A stretch of DNA of 64,000 bases from Isoetes taiwanensis. Lineage: Eukaryota; Streptophyta; Lycopodiopsida; Isoetales; Isoetaceae. The stretch spans positions 4,383,250-4,447,249 of the forward strand of contig JAJEKV010000083.1 of NCBI GenBank assembly GCA_021234155.1. Reading direction: 5' to 3'. Of the stretch, positions 11,481 through 28,384 are shown one piece after another. Position 1 is the first letter of the stretch. Each line of letters begins with the position of its first letter. The position numbers and the translations under genes are program-made. Below the pieces are notes generated by a model, which did not search any database, was not told the origin of the DNA, and worked only from the letters and a program-made list of their open reading frames with translations.

Positions 11481-12394
11481 GATTCCGGCGGCTAAAACAG
11501 AGGAAACACCATACAAATCATACACCAACGGAAAGCTCGTTCGATAAGCTTTCCAACGAGCCCAAGAACGCCTGAATCTGAGGATGAATGTGCGTCTTTA
11601 TACTAGAATAAAAGTTTATACTAGAACTAGAATATAGGACAATGGACTATTTCAATGCAAATGTTGAAAATAACACAGGCCCATTAATTCTTCGTGCTTG
11701 GATGTAATGGTTTGATGTAAAGAAAATAAAACAGACAAAAATGGATTAATTTTTGCAGTTAAATGGAAGAGTAACCCTAGGTGGCATGTTTGAGTCACCT
11801 TGGCATGTTGGAGCTCCACGTGACATGTCTAAGAGACCTTGGCATGTTGAAGTCTAGGTGGCATGTTGGAGCCCATTTTGTATAGAAACTTCAAAATTCT
11901 TACCGGATTTTCTTGTCGGCAAGCAAAAACTCGAAATGGAGAATAAAAATTTCAACAAAAATGTAAGGAGACTAATGTCCTGTTTCTTTATGCATGCCTG
12001 GTAGCATGTTTGAGCCAAGTCTCATGTTTGAGTCTGTGAGGCATGTTTGAGTCGAGCGACATGTTCCCATGGTAATGTCGATGTTTTGAGTCCACTGGAA
12101 GAGCCAATTCACAGTTCTAAAGTAGGGGAGATGCTCATTCGTCGCTAGAACCTTCAAAGAAGACTTTTGGGGCAAGCTACTTCCGAGGGCTTTTAAGGAT
12201 CCTTCTTCTGACGTCCACACCCTCCCTTTATGCCATGAATCATTCTGGATGGCCGATGGATCCAAACTCCATTTTTTCAGTTGCCATGGCTCTATATGCA
12301 TGCGTAGAGATTGTGCACTGAGTTATCCATGAAAACGTCCACGTTTCAGCCTCCTGGGGTCGACCGTGTAGAAACCCAAGTGCTTTGTCGTTCG
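11481..12394. other. Unassigned spacer with outlying satellite units
   Basis: AT-rich DNA containing two small islands (about 11775-11874 and 11996-12070) of the same GGCATGTT-GAGCC 19-bp units that build the array at 14065-15219. The units here are more diverged and fewer. No gene seen. Confidence 0.6.
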
Positions 12395-13210
12395 GGCAGT
12401 CCGAGAAAATCAGGTTCAAAGTTGGAAGAAAATTTGGCCAATGCACTTTCCTAAGACAAAACAAGGTCTGCACACTCAAATAATGATATCTCGAGTTGCA
12501 ATGCACAATTTTGTATGGTTTTTGAAATGACTATCCGAGAAAAGTTGCAGGAACATGTGGGAAAAACTTGGCCTGATTTGGAACTGGGATGATGGAGAAA
12601 AACGAGTCCAAAGTGGATCAAAAAGTCCGTCAGTGAACCGTCCGCGAGAAAACCGAAGAGCGGGTTTTGGATCTCGAGCTTGATAAGGGTTTTTTGAATG
12701 ATTTCCACTGGTATAGGTCTTAATAGGGCCTAATATCATGTGCAAAAGATAAATTTGTAGTTTGGATGATGAGAAGTGTCTCTGTAGCATGTTACCACGA
12801 GAAGTATCTCTGTTATTACAGAGACACTTCTCGTGATCCAAACTACAATTTTATCTTTTGCACATAATATTAGGCTCTATTTAGACTTGTGTTAGTTGAA
12901 ATCATGCAAAAAAACCCTTATCAAGCTCGAGATCCAAAAAATTGCTTGCTGGTCTTCTGTGATCATTCACTGGCAGAATTTTTGATCCAATTTGGACTCG
13001 TTTTTCTCCATCATTCCAGTTCCAAATTAGGACAAGTTTTTTCTCACATGTTCCTAAAACTTTTCTCTGGTATTCATTTCAAGAACCATGCAGAATTGTT
13101 TAGTAGAACTCGAGATATCATCATTTGAGTGTGCAGACCTTGTTTTGTCTCGGGGAAGTGCACTGGCCAAATTTTTGTCCAACTTTGAACCCGATTTTCT
13201 CAGACATCCC
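12395..13210. repeat. Long imperfect inverted repeat, ~395-bp arms
   Basis: The left arm (about 12395-12787) and right arm (about 12813-13210) are reverse complements over nearly their whole length with moderate divergence. Paired landmarks include GGTCTGCACACTCAAAT against ATTTGAGTGTGCAGACC and CTCGAGATATCA-type blocks. The ~25-bp centre is flanked by GAGAAGTGTCTCTGTA against TTACAGAGACACTTCTC. A transcript would fold into a long hairpin. Mirror-image open frames in the two arms follow from the symmetry. A foldback element or siRNA-producing locus are possible readings. Confidence 0.85.
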
Positions 13211-14064
13211 AGATCCAAATTGAGCCAAAAATTTTCCCACATCTCACGACAAATTTCCACTAGTTGCTCCTCCAAAACCATTTGAATAAAATCAGTACAA
13301 CTCGAGATATTCAGATCTAAGTGCAACTACCTCATTTTGCTTTAGAGATCCTAATGCAATTGATGCCTTTTGCATAATTTTGGGTAAAGATTGGTTGCCT
13401 TAAACAACCTGAAGATTCTAACACATCCTGGAGATTCTAACACAAGCCATATGATCAAATTTTTCAGGGTGCATTAGAATCTATGACAATGTCAATAATT
13501 CCAACTTTTTTAGGTGCTTCTATTCAAAACAATCTGTATACAATTAGCTCTTGAATTCTAATTGCCATAGTGGGAGGAAAATAGATCCAAACTCATGTCC
13601 TCAGTTCCTATTGCTTTGCATCTTCAACTGCAACTTCTCGACTATGTCCCAAGTGCAACCGATCAAAACTCAATCTCCGTAACGTAAACCCTACAATAAC
13701 CTAGCAACATACAGGGTTTACGTTTCGGAGGCCGAAACGCGGTTGTTTTTATAGATAACTAGGTGCATGATTTTTGAACATGCATGCAGAGCTATGGCGA
13801 TAGAAATAACAGAGTTTGTATCTATCGGCCATCCCGAACGATCCCAACAATCTTGCTACTGCAAAAGGCACTCTTGACTTCTAATTGCCACACTGGGGGG
13901 AGGATAAATCCAAACCCCATTCCGTCTCCTGGGGTCTGGCCTCTCACCGCAGCCGCGCAAAGTCCTGCCCTTGTTTGACTTAGGGAAGGTGCCAACGCTT
14001 CTGTCAGATCCAATCAGAGAGAGACGTAGAGAGAGGAAGGGAGGGAATGAGGGAGGAAGGGAGA
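13211..14064. other. Diverged extra repeat unit and unassigned spacer
   Basis: 13211-13345 continues the right-arm pattern in direct orientation (another CTCGAGATAT block and a CTAAGTGCA..TACCTCATTTTG variant), so the inverted repeat was built from a ~200-bp tandem unit. A hairpin with 12-bp perfect arms (AACGTAAACCCT at 13681-13692, AGGGTTTACGTT at 13713-13724) contains a telobox-like AAACCCT. Two ~50-bp blocks at about 13556 and 13880 (TTCTAATTGCCA...) are related direct repeats. Confidence 0.6.
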
Positions 14065-15219
14065 GCATGTTGGAGCCTAGGTGGCATGTTTGGACCACCT
14101 TGGCATGTTGGAGCCCGGTGGCATTCCGAAGCCTAGGTGGCATGTTTGAGCCACCTTGGCATGTTGGACCCTAGGTGGCACGTTGGAGCCTGCGTGGCAT
14201 TTTGGAGCCTAGATGGCATGTTTGAGCCACCTTGGCATGTTGGAGCCTAGGTGGCATGTTGGAACCCGCATGGCATGTTTGAGCCACCTTGGCATGTTTG
14301 AGCCTAGGTGGCATGTTGGAGCCAAGGTGGCATGTTTGAGCCACATTGGCATGTTGGATCCCACGTGGAATGTTTTAGCCACCTTGGCATGTTTGTGCCT
14401 AGGTGGCATGTTGGAACCTATGGCATGTTTGAGCCACCTTGGTATGTTGGAGCCTAGGTGGCATGTTGGAGCATGTGTGGCATGTTTGAGCCACCTTGGC
14501 ATGTTGGAGCCTAGGTGGCATGTTGGAGCCTGCGTGGCATGTTTGAGCCACCATGGCATGTTGGAGCCCACGTGGCTTGAGCCACTTTGGCGTGTTTGAG
14601 CCACCTTGGCATGTTGGAGCCTAGGTGGCATGTAGGAGCTTGTGTGGCATATTTGAGCCACCTTGGGATGTTTGAGCCTCCTTGGCAGGCTTGAGCCTAG
14701 ATGGCATGTTGGCCGCGTGGCATATTTGAGCCAGCTTGGCATGTTTGAGCCTAGGTGCATGTTGGAGCCTAGGTGGCATGTTTGAGCCACCTTGGCATGT
14801 TGGAGTCTAGGTGGCATGTTGGAATCCACGTGGCATGTTTGAGCCACCTTGGCATGTTAGAGCCTAGGTGGCATGTTGGACCCCGCGTGGCAGTTTTGAG
14901 TTTCCTTGGCATGTTTGACCCACCTTGGCATGTTGGACAAGCCTAGGTGGCATGTTGGAGCCATCTTGGCATGTTTGAGTCTAGGTGGCATGTTGGAGCC
15001 TAGATGGCATGTTTGAGCCACCTTGGCATGTTTGAGTCACCTTGGCATGTTGGAGCCTAGATGGCGTGAGCCACCTTGGCATGTTGCAGCCTAGGTGGCA
15101 TGTTGGAGCCCGCATGGCATGTTTGAGCCACTTTGGCATGTTGGAGCCCAGGTGGCATGTTGAAGCCTAGGTGGCATGTTGGAGCCCACGTGGCATCTTT
15201 GATCTACCTTGGCATTGTT
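14065..15219. repeat. Satellite array: 19-bp units in a 57-bp higher-order repeat
   Basis: About 60 head-to-tail 19-bp units. Three variants recur in order in much of the array: GGCATGTTGGAGCCTAGGT, GGCATGTTGGAGCCCACGT (also ..CGCGT) and GGCATGTTTGAGCCACCTT. Together they give a 57-bp period, with local truncations and unit losses. Because 57 is 19 codons, one minus frame stays open for 212 residues (14209-14847) with a repeated MPRWLKHA peptide; this is a by-product, not a gene. The second variant meets the next unit to form CACGTGGC, a G-box-like motif. Confidence 0.9.
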
Positions 15220-15224
15220 GCGTC

Positions 15225-16165
15225 TCAAAAAACCATACTTCCTTAAAAAAAAACATCTACTTAGAAACTACACATAGTTATAAAACACACCTGAAAAAAC
15301 CATACTTCCTTAAGAAATAAGTGTTTAAAAATACGCGTAATTATAAACCACACAAAAAACTATACTTCCTTAAAAAACAACCACTTAAAAACTACACCTA
15401 CTTATGAACCACACCTTAAAAAACTATACTCTATTAAAAAACAACTACTTAAAAATTACACCTAATTATATAAACCATACCTCAAAAAAACCATACTTCC
15501 TTAAAAAATAGCTTCTTAAAAACTGTACCTAGTTACAAACTACACCACTTCAGAAAAACCATACTTTATTAAAAAACAACCACTTAAAAACTACACCCAC
15601 TTATAAACCACACCTCAAAAACCATACTTCTTTCAAAAACAGCTACTTAAAAACTACACCCACTTATAAACCACACCTCAAAAAACAACACCTCAACTTA
15701 AAAAATCACACCACTTCAGAAAACCATACTTCCATAAAAAAAAACCACTTAAGAACTATACCCACTTATAAACCACACCTCAAAAACCCATACTTCTTTC
15801 CAAAACAGCTACTTAAAAACTACACTCACTTATAAACTACACCTCAAAAAACAACACCTAGACTTAAAAAATCATACCACTTCAGAAAACTATACTTCCT
15901 TAGAAAACAGCTACTTAAAAACTACACCTACTTATAAACGACACCTTAAAAAATTATATTTCCTTAAAAAATAGATACTTAAAAACAACACCTTATTATA
16001 AACCACACCTCAGAAAACAACATCCTCTTAAAAACAACTCATCTTTAAAAAAAAAACTACACTTTCGCAAAAAAAAACCACACCTAAAAAAAAAACCACA
16101 CCTTCCAAAAAAAAAAGCTATAGCTCCTTAAAAAAAACCTACACCGTCTTCTTAATAAACCACAC
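15225..16165. repeat. A/C-rich tandem array, ~65-bp unit
   Basis: About 13 diverged copies of a unit containing CCATACTTCCTTAAAAAA, then ACTACTTAAAAACTACACC, then TACTTATAAACCACACCTC. It starts within ~10 bp of the end of the unrelated 19-bp satellite. Copies shorten and become A-rich towards 16100. No coding potential. Strand asymmetry is extreme: almost no G on the plus strand. Confidence 0.85.
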
Positions 16166-16621
16166 CTCTACATAACCACATGTAGAGTTTTTTGAACAAC
16201 AACATGTGGTTTTTCTTTTACTGTTGTTTTTAAGTGTGGACCCAGAATTGGGGTGGTAGTGTCATATTACATCTCATGTACTCTTAAACTCTAATTACAT
16301 CTATTTTGCTTTGCTTGCATGTTTTTGTTTTACATCTAGTTTTCTTTTTGCATCACAGTAAGAAAATGAATTTTTGTTTTGGAGACAGTATTTTTGTATA
16401 TTTGCATGTATTCTTAAATTTTGGCTACATCTAGTTTGCCTTGCTTCATATTTGGAAAATGTAATTTTGTTTTAAATTAACCTATAATTATGATTAAACC
16501 TTAAGGTATTATTTGTTGCAGACATGAAGCATCAAGAGATTAGTACCTAAAGTGCAGGTAAAAGTCTTTAGACCTCATTGAATGTTGTGTGCATGTGCAT
16601 TAATTGAATTTCATTTCTTTC
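16166..16621. other. Hairpin and unassigned DNA
   Basis: A hairpin with 10-bp arms (AACCACATGT at 16174-16183, ACATGTGGTT at 16202-16211) closes the A/C-rich array. The following sequence switches to T/G-rich, as if a reverse-oriented remnant of the array unit were present. No gene seen. Confidence 0.45.
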
Positions 16622-17415
16622 ATTTTTTTTTTTTGTTGAAGGACGTCAGACTTTATTCAATCAAAGAGTCAAATACAAGTATAAATGCAGAGACAGGAAT
16701 AAAATCTCAGCGGATAAGCGGAGACCCACCGAGTGAAGCAACCTGTCTAAGCATAAGAGTGCACATCCAAAAACTCCTCAAAAATCAATCGCCTCTTGCG
16801 AGGGGCAAGTGAAGAACAATGATACGACTTTACAATGTAACCTTGAGCTTCTTGGAGAACACGATTATCTGCCACATCCAGACCTTTGAAGATTACCAAT
16901 CTTCGTCTTTTCCAGATAGTCCAAAGCAACCATCCTGCTGCTAGATGAAAAGCCTGGCCTTGTAACTCTGTCCAAGTACTTGGGTAAATTGCCAAAAGCA
17001 GTTGTTGACTTGTTAGTGAAACCTGAAAAAGGGAAAACAATCAGTCCCATACCTGTCTAAGGTGTTCACACATGAAAAAGCAATGCTCAATGGTCTCAGA
17101 TCCACGCTTGCATACTGGACACTGATTTGATATTCTAGGGTTAAACTTATGGACAAGCACATTAACCCGCAGACACCTATGAAGAATCTGCCACCAAAGA
17201 ACTGCCACTTTAGGATGAAGTAGCTTGTCCCATGCCCAAGACCACACCTTCTGCCATTGAGGAGGAGGAAGTTGAAGAGACCACTTATTAGACGAAGGAA
17301 GAATATCAGTATCAAGCAACAACTGATACATAGAGTTCACAAGTTTGCACTCTGTATAACTTGTTGTAGTTAACCCAAGAAACTGATGCCAAACCAATGT
17401 GTATCTAGGGGCATC
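16622..17415 (-). mobile_element. LINE 3' fragment encoding zf-RVT C-terminus
   Basis: A poly-T tract near 16624-16635 marks the poly-A tail of a minus-strand element. The frame 17397-17041 reads WSWAWDKLLHPKVAVLWWQI, then LHRCLRVNVLVHKFNPRISN and QCPVCKRGSETIEHCFF, the zf-RVT domain of plant LINE ORF2. A TGA at 17041-17043 after RQVWD interrupts the frame, which continues in phase to HSYA at 16747. It shares its 3' end (TGAAGGACGTCA..CTTTATTCA) with the element at 5945-6651. It is 5'-truncated and inactive. No target duplication was found. Confidence 0.8.
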
Positions 17416-17975
17416 TGAAGGTGATGATTTAGTGGGATTAGTGGGAAACTATGTAGGGCCAGGGGCCTTTGGTGTGTTGAAGCAGTGGAAACAACGTGAT
17501 ACAAAAGACAGGTGAAACAAGGGGATTGGTCCAAAGACTTTGGTTCGGAAAATCTTTTGGGGATAATCGATAGGTACCCCCCTCCATTCCTACTCGAAGT
17601 ACTAAGAAAAGCTATTTTAATTAAGAAAATTTACTGCTCTTTTTAAATTATAGCATGGAACTTCAGATACAAGACTCTTAGGGAATATTCTAAATTAAGT
17701 CATAGGCAAGAATATTTGATGCAACCTACACTAACACTGAACATCCTATCAACACTATGACATGTTGGAAAGGACCCATTAACGAAACGCTTAGTCTTGG
17801 CTTGGGTAGATTGTTCATTATTTAGTGGGGGACAGCTCCAGATGGTGGGTTGTCCCTAATAAGGACAGGCAGGGAGTATCCTGTTGGAGCTGAGCTGTAT
17901 GTCTGTGCCCTGTCTTTCTCTCTCTTCCGCCATCTCCTCCTCTCCATCCAATTCTTCGTTTTACAAAGGACCCAG
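17416..17975. other. Upstream region of the kinase gene
   Basis: Non-coding by inspection. The promoter and 5' leader of the kinase gene should lie here; a pyrimidine-rich stretch (about 17905-17960, CTGTCTTTCTCTCTCTTCCG) is typical of plant 5' leaders. No confident TATA box was picked out. Confidence 0.4.
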
Positions 17976-18031
17976 ATGACGGATCCATCCCTTGATGAGG
18001 ACCAGCTTCAGCCCATTTTTTTTCATCGCCC

Positions 18032-18035
<4 letters not shown>
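17976..18035 (+). promoter_or_regulatory. Upstream ORF (19 codons) overlapping the kinase start
   Basis: ATG at 17976 opens a 19-codon frame (MTDPSLDEDQLQPIFFHRP) that ends in TGA at 18033-18035, overlapping the first in-frame ATG of the kinase (ATGA at 18032). If it lies in the leader it could lower or tune kinase translation by termination-reinitiation. It contains a T8 tract; a slipped length there is an alternative explanation, in which this frame would once have been the kinase N-terminus. Confidence 0.45.
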
Positions 18036-24440
<6,405 letters not shown>

Positions 24441-25840
24441 TGGATATTGCATTGCCAGTATATGTTGTCTAGCGAAAGAGCATCTGCCTGCCATTGGGCT
24501 ATTCATTTTGTACTCTGTTGTGTATGCTACAAAGCGTACTTGGCAGGATGGAGTAATTGGATACCAGCTTAGCAACACGGCTATCACAATGGAGCGAGTG
24601 TACGTGTTGACCATCTTAAAAAAGAAAATTGAGAATGGTGTGGCAATGATGGACACAGTGGCACACATTTCCAGCGGTGAACGGCTCTGCTATTGTAGGA
24701 CTCCATGCCTTATGGGGAACATGAATTGCGTGAGCGTTTTTCTTGCACCATTGCAACTACAGAGTTGCAAGTTGGATGATTATCAGACATAAGAGTATGG
24801 AAACATATTTCAAGAAGCCTTTTACCTCCAGTGGGTTTATGCAAAAAGTTATCCTTGCTGGCAATTAAGGCATTTATTTATTTGCCAATCCATCGGATCC
24901 CTCAAGAGTTCGGACTCATCATTGAAAATTGTATAGTAAACTATATTGCTTCTGTAATATTATTACCCTTGCAGCTAGGGTTGATATACGCGTTTCCTAT
25001 CCAATGGCTATTATGTATTGGATGGCTCATTGGCAAAGTTTTGTGGCAAGTTGATGAATCAAAATTTATTATTACCAGTGGCCTGTCAAGAACTTCATGC
25101 AGTAAGGCTGTTTTTGAATAAATGTCGTATTGCTGAACGTTTTGTATTCAGCAAGACTTTTTCCAAGGCAGGATCCTCCTCATCTCGGGCACGGCATAAT
25201 GATTCTGAGATGAAAACTAACTTAAGACAGCTGAAAATAGCAAAATGTGTTACCCAGGCAAACTATGCTGGTGTGGTTTCGACTGTTGAAAATTTTTAGC
25301 TGGCAAGTCTTGCCAATTAGCCCAATCTACCTGGTCCATCCAAAAAGCCGTTCTAGTCAAGAAACATGTATAATCAGATCATCCTCTCAAGTCTAATGAA
25401 ATTTCAAGGTTTAGCTTTTTAGCTTTCAATTGATAGTAACAAGGGGAGGTTGTTATGAAGATTTGTAACGGACCACTAATTGGATATTTGTAATAGATTT
25501 GTAAGGGACCACTGGATGCTTTTCAATGGACCACCAAATGCTCTCTTTTGACATTCATTGGCCCACAAGTGCACAAATGGACCATGCATCTAGTTCAATT
25601 TTCAATTGGGCTATTAAAGGGTAAAAGTGGACAATCAAAAGGAAAAATGTGGGTGTTAAAAAGCGAGATGCTGAAGGTGAATAAGTGGACGACGGGCACC
25701 CTCCACGAGATCAGAGATTAGTTTGTCCTTATGTCTTCTGTACGTACGCTACATGGGCATAAGTTGAAAGTTCTCCTTGTGAATTTGGTTGACAACCTAG
25801 ATATGCTGTCTAGTTTACCAATGGCCCCTTCATGCAATCT
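24441..25840. other. Kinase 3' UTR and downstream DNA
   Basis: After the kinase stop no further gene is evident. AATAAA at 25117-25122 is a possible poly-A signal, which would imply a long 3' UTR. Short open frames here (24508-24792, 24831-25121) have no recognised domain. From about 25440 the DNA is unassigned. Confidence 0.4.
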
Positions 25841-25842
25841 AA

Positions 25843-25920
25843 TTGAATAGAATTGATCCTATGAGACCCAAACAAAGAATACAAGCGTATTACTGCTAGG
25901 ATTAAAAACCCCATAGCAAA
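25843..25920 (-). mobile_element. LINE 3'-end fragment
   Basis: AATTGAATAGAATTGAT.. then ATGAGACCCAAACAAAGAATAC and CTAGGATTAAAAA match the 3' end of the LINE at 62343-62450 (GAATTGAATTGAATTGAT, GGGACTCAAACAAGGAATAC, CTAGGATTAAAAA). Only the terminal ~80 bp is present, as for a severely 5'-truncated copy. Confidence 0.6.
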
Positions 25921-26073
25921 GGATCTTAAGAGCTTAGCATAGGAAGTGCAATGTAATAGTCACCAATACATTCAATTTGACTCCTACCAGCTCCATATTC
26001 TGTACTTACTGATAATTTAGATATTGTTACAAGTTACCATCGCCAATCATTTTTCATTTACGGACTACGTAAT

Positions 26074-26222
26074 CTATGGGAGGGAGGGCATTCCGCCCCG
26101 TAGGGCCTCGAGGCGGCGCCGCCAGCCGAGGCGGTGCACGAGCGGCGGAGCCGCGAGTGCCGCCGAGGCTGTGCGCGTTGCCGAGAGGCCCTGCGAGGGC
26201 AGAATGCCCTCCCTCACGTAGT
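26074..26222. repeat. GC-rich foldback (hairpin) element, ~70-bp arms
   Basis: The left arm starts GGGAGGGAGGGCATTCCGCC and the right arm ends GGGCAGAATGCCCTCCCTC. The arms are imperfect reverse complements up to a centre near 26148. The element is very GC- and CpG-rich in an AT-rich setting. Open frames over it on both strands (26054-26316) are explained by composition. It is MITE- or foldback-like; no clear target duplication was found. Confidence 0.75.
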
Positions 26223-26382
26223 TTACGGGACGTAATAAACTGTAGGTCCAAATTACGAATATGATCGTGGCTATGGCGGATGTTCTGGTGTGGAATCTGG
26301 TCTGAGAAAGCTTCAAATCAACTTGGAATTGCTGATAATCTGCTCCAATCCTGTTTCTTCCCTTGCTTCTATGATTTCGAGC

Positions 26383-26720
26383 TAAGAGAAAACAGAGCTC
26401 TCTGTTTCTAGCTTCTATTTCTCTGTTTCTAGCTCTCTGTTTCGAGCTTTGTTTCGAGCTCTCAGATTCGAGCTCTCTGTTTCGGCTTTGTTGAATCTGA
26501 GGGCGACTTTAGCAAATCCCGGCTTTGTAGTAAATCTGAGAGACTTCAGCAAATCTTCAGCAAATCCCGGCTTCGGCTTTGTAGTAAATCCGAGAGACTT
26601 TGTTCGGCTTTGTTCGGTGATGGAAGACATAGCGCAAACAATGGTAAATCTGAGGGCCGAACAGTAGAAACAGTGGTAAATCTGAGGGCAAACAGTGGTA
26701 AATCTGAGGTTAAACAAGGC
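26383..26720. repeat. Low-complexity tandem motif region
   Basis: Short repeats of CTCTCTGTTTCTAGCT / TTCGAGCTCT, then AATCCCGGCTT.GGCTTTGTAGTAAATC and AGTGGTAAATCTGAGGGC, each two to four times. The region grades from one motif to the next. Open frames across it mirror the repeats. No gene call is made. Confidence 0.6.
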
Positions 26721-26869
26721 CGAAATAGACAGGGGAGCAAACAGGGGAGCGGCAGCGCTGCTCTGCAAGCGGCGGAGGATATTGCGTGAAAAAAAAACAC
26801 GCACACATTGACAGTAATTTGGCCCTACCGTTTATTACGATAAGATAATCTTACATCACACTAAAGCAA

Positions 26870-27030
26870 AAATAAGGTGATTGTTTGTGCATCATTTGGT
26901 CATTGATTTTGTTATACGTCCAATTTTCTATTAATTAGCTAAAGAAATATTGATCAAGCCATATAAGACGGTGAGATAATCTTAACGTTAGGTGATAGTT
27001 TGTGCAGCATTTAGTCATTGATTTTATTGT
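26870..27030. repeat. Two copies of a ~38-bp motif, repeated again near 32.3 kb
   Basis: GGTGATTGTTTGTGCATCAT..GGTCATTGATTTT (about 26876) and GGTGATAGTTTGTGCAGCAT..AGTCATTGATTTT (about 26991). Related AAAATAAGGTGATA.GTTGTG blocks occur at 32339 and 32376. Both places lie just beyond a GC-rich hairpin (26074 and 32245), suggesting a shared dispersed element. Confidence 0.55.
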
Positions 27031-28132
27031 AACTTTTATTATATGTCACAACACTTATCTTAACATATATAAGGCAGTTACATTTTCTGTTTGATTGTAA
27101 TATTTTTTCCCCAGGAATAATTATGGTGGCGACACGTGTATGACTTTTTAAGGTGACGACACGTGGATGAGACCAATTAAAAAGGGGACTCTGCGAGAAA
27201 AATTGCATTTTTTGCATAATGATGAATCTTATATAATCGGCGGATCAGATGCGGATCTACTCTTGGCTATGGCGGATCCGTTTCCGGTGGAGTTTTTGCC
27301 TGCTTCTTTTGCACAATCGAAGATGCTCTCGCTGCTAGTCGCTTTGCGCCATCCACCAATACTAGGGTCTGTCTTCTACGTTTCCTTCAGCCCTATCTTC
27401 TTTCATTTACAATATTATGCGGATTGAGAGGCCTAAGGTAATCTGTCAAGGTTTTGATTGTCCTTCTAAGATTGTGTATCCCTCTTGCAACAGAAGGTTT
27501 TAACAGATTCGGCAGGAGAAGCAGGAGAGTTTTGGGATAAACAAAGCAGGGGAAGATCTGGGTATGGCAGACTTGCCGGAGCAGAGGTCCGTCATGTGCA
27601 GATATTGCAGGGCACGAGCTTCAAGGAGCACATTTTTTGTCTTATGCCCTGCCACTGATACAAACTTGCAAAGCAACCATAAAAGAGATGGTGCAGTTCG
27701 GCCATCTAGCTCAAGGTTGAGGCGGAGATCATGCGCCAGATCAGAGTTTTGTGGATTTTAGATTGCTTACAAGCAAAGAAATCTTAAAGGAGATGGTGCA
27801 GACGGCGTCTCAGCCATCTGCCATAAGGTTGTGGCATAGATCATACGCCAAGACAGGGTTTTACTCTTTAAGAGATCCTATTTGTCATTCCTCATTTGTT
27901 TCCGAGGTACGTTTGAGGCGCCCTCTTTTTTTTTCTTTCTTTATTTTTTTTTTTGTATGGGTTTGATTAGGTAGAAGGTAACCTAGCAAAACTACTTAGT
28001 ATTCCTCCTTGCCCTGTATTATAGATGTGTTCATGTGCACAGGTCATCTCTTTGTGGTTCCAATTCAAAAGTGCAGATTTCTCTGCATCAAAATCTGTTG
28101 AACAGGGTTCCAAAAGGCTAATTTTAGCTGTC
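27031..28132 (+). other. Upstream region of the zinc-finger gene with a tandem duplication
   Basis: About 27682-27760 and 27786-27870 are diverged duplicates (AAAGAGATGGTGCAG / AAAGGAGATGGTGCAG, GCCATCT, AGATCAT.CGCCA). A GTACGT donor at 27908 and a CACAG acceptor at about 28042 could bound a 5'-UTR intron. No separate gene is supported, though several short frames exist. Confidence 0.4.
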
Positions 28133-28384
28133 ATGGCGAAGGAAATTGCCAGTAAGATTGATGCAGCAACAACAAACCGCAGAGGTGGAAAAGCCGGACT
28201 TGCTGATCGTACAGGTCAGGATAAGGGCGGACATGCCAAGCTAGAATGTCCATTTTGTAAAGCAACAGCTCCCGATGTGAAAAGTATGCAAATTCACCAT
28301 GAAGCTCGACATCCCAAGCTTCCTTTTGAAGCAGAGAGGATTGCTAACCTGCACAGTACTATTGAGCCAGTGGAGAAACCTTAA
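28133..28384 (+). CDS. Small C2H2-type zinc-finger protein (83 aa)
   Basis: The ORF from ATG 28133 encodes 83 residues. The N-terminal half is basic and glycine-rich (MAKEIASKIDAATTNRRGGK; AGLADRTGQDKGGHAKLECP). Then comes one finger CPFCKATAPDVKSMQIHHEA followed by RHPKLPFEAER, with CX2C and a C-terminal H...H pair. Plants have families of such small, conserved single-finger proteins, among them the At2g23090 type with a similar H.EA.HPK ending. The function is not well defined and I cannot fix the orthologue. The upstream frame is open to 28025, but the methionine at 28133 starts the conserved-looking part, with a likely 5'-UTR intron before it. No defects seen. Confidence 0.7.
   Translation: MAKEIASKIDAATTNRRGGKAGLADRTGQDKGGHAKLECPFCKATAPDVKSMQIHHEARHPKLPFEAERIANLHSTIEPVEKP

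Noticed and set aside
12451-13326. Related open frames on both strands in the inverted repeat
   Set aside because: The mirrored frames come from symmetry; there is no start context or domain, and no single frame is preserved by the differences.
14209-14847. 212-residue minus-strand open frame with repeated MPRWLKHA-type peptide
   Set aside because: It follows from a 57-bp satellite period divisible by three; neighbouring frames are open too, and there are no gene signals.
14065-15219. CRISPR-like array
   Set aside because: The units are contiguous with no unique spacers, and the window is plant nuclear DNA; it is a satellite.
26054-26316. Overlapping open frames on both strands rich in Ala, Arg and Gly
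   Set aside because: They are explained by the GC-rich foldback element.
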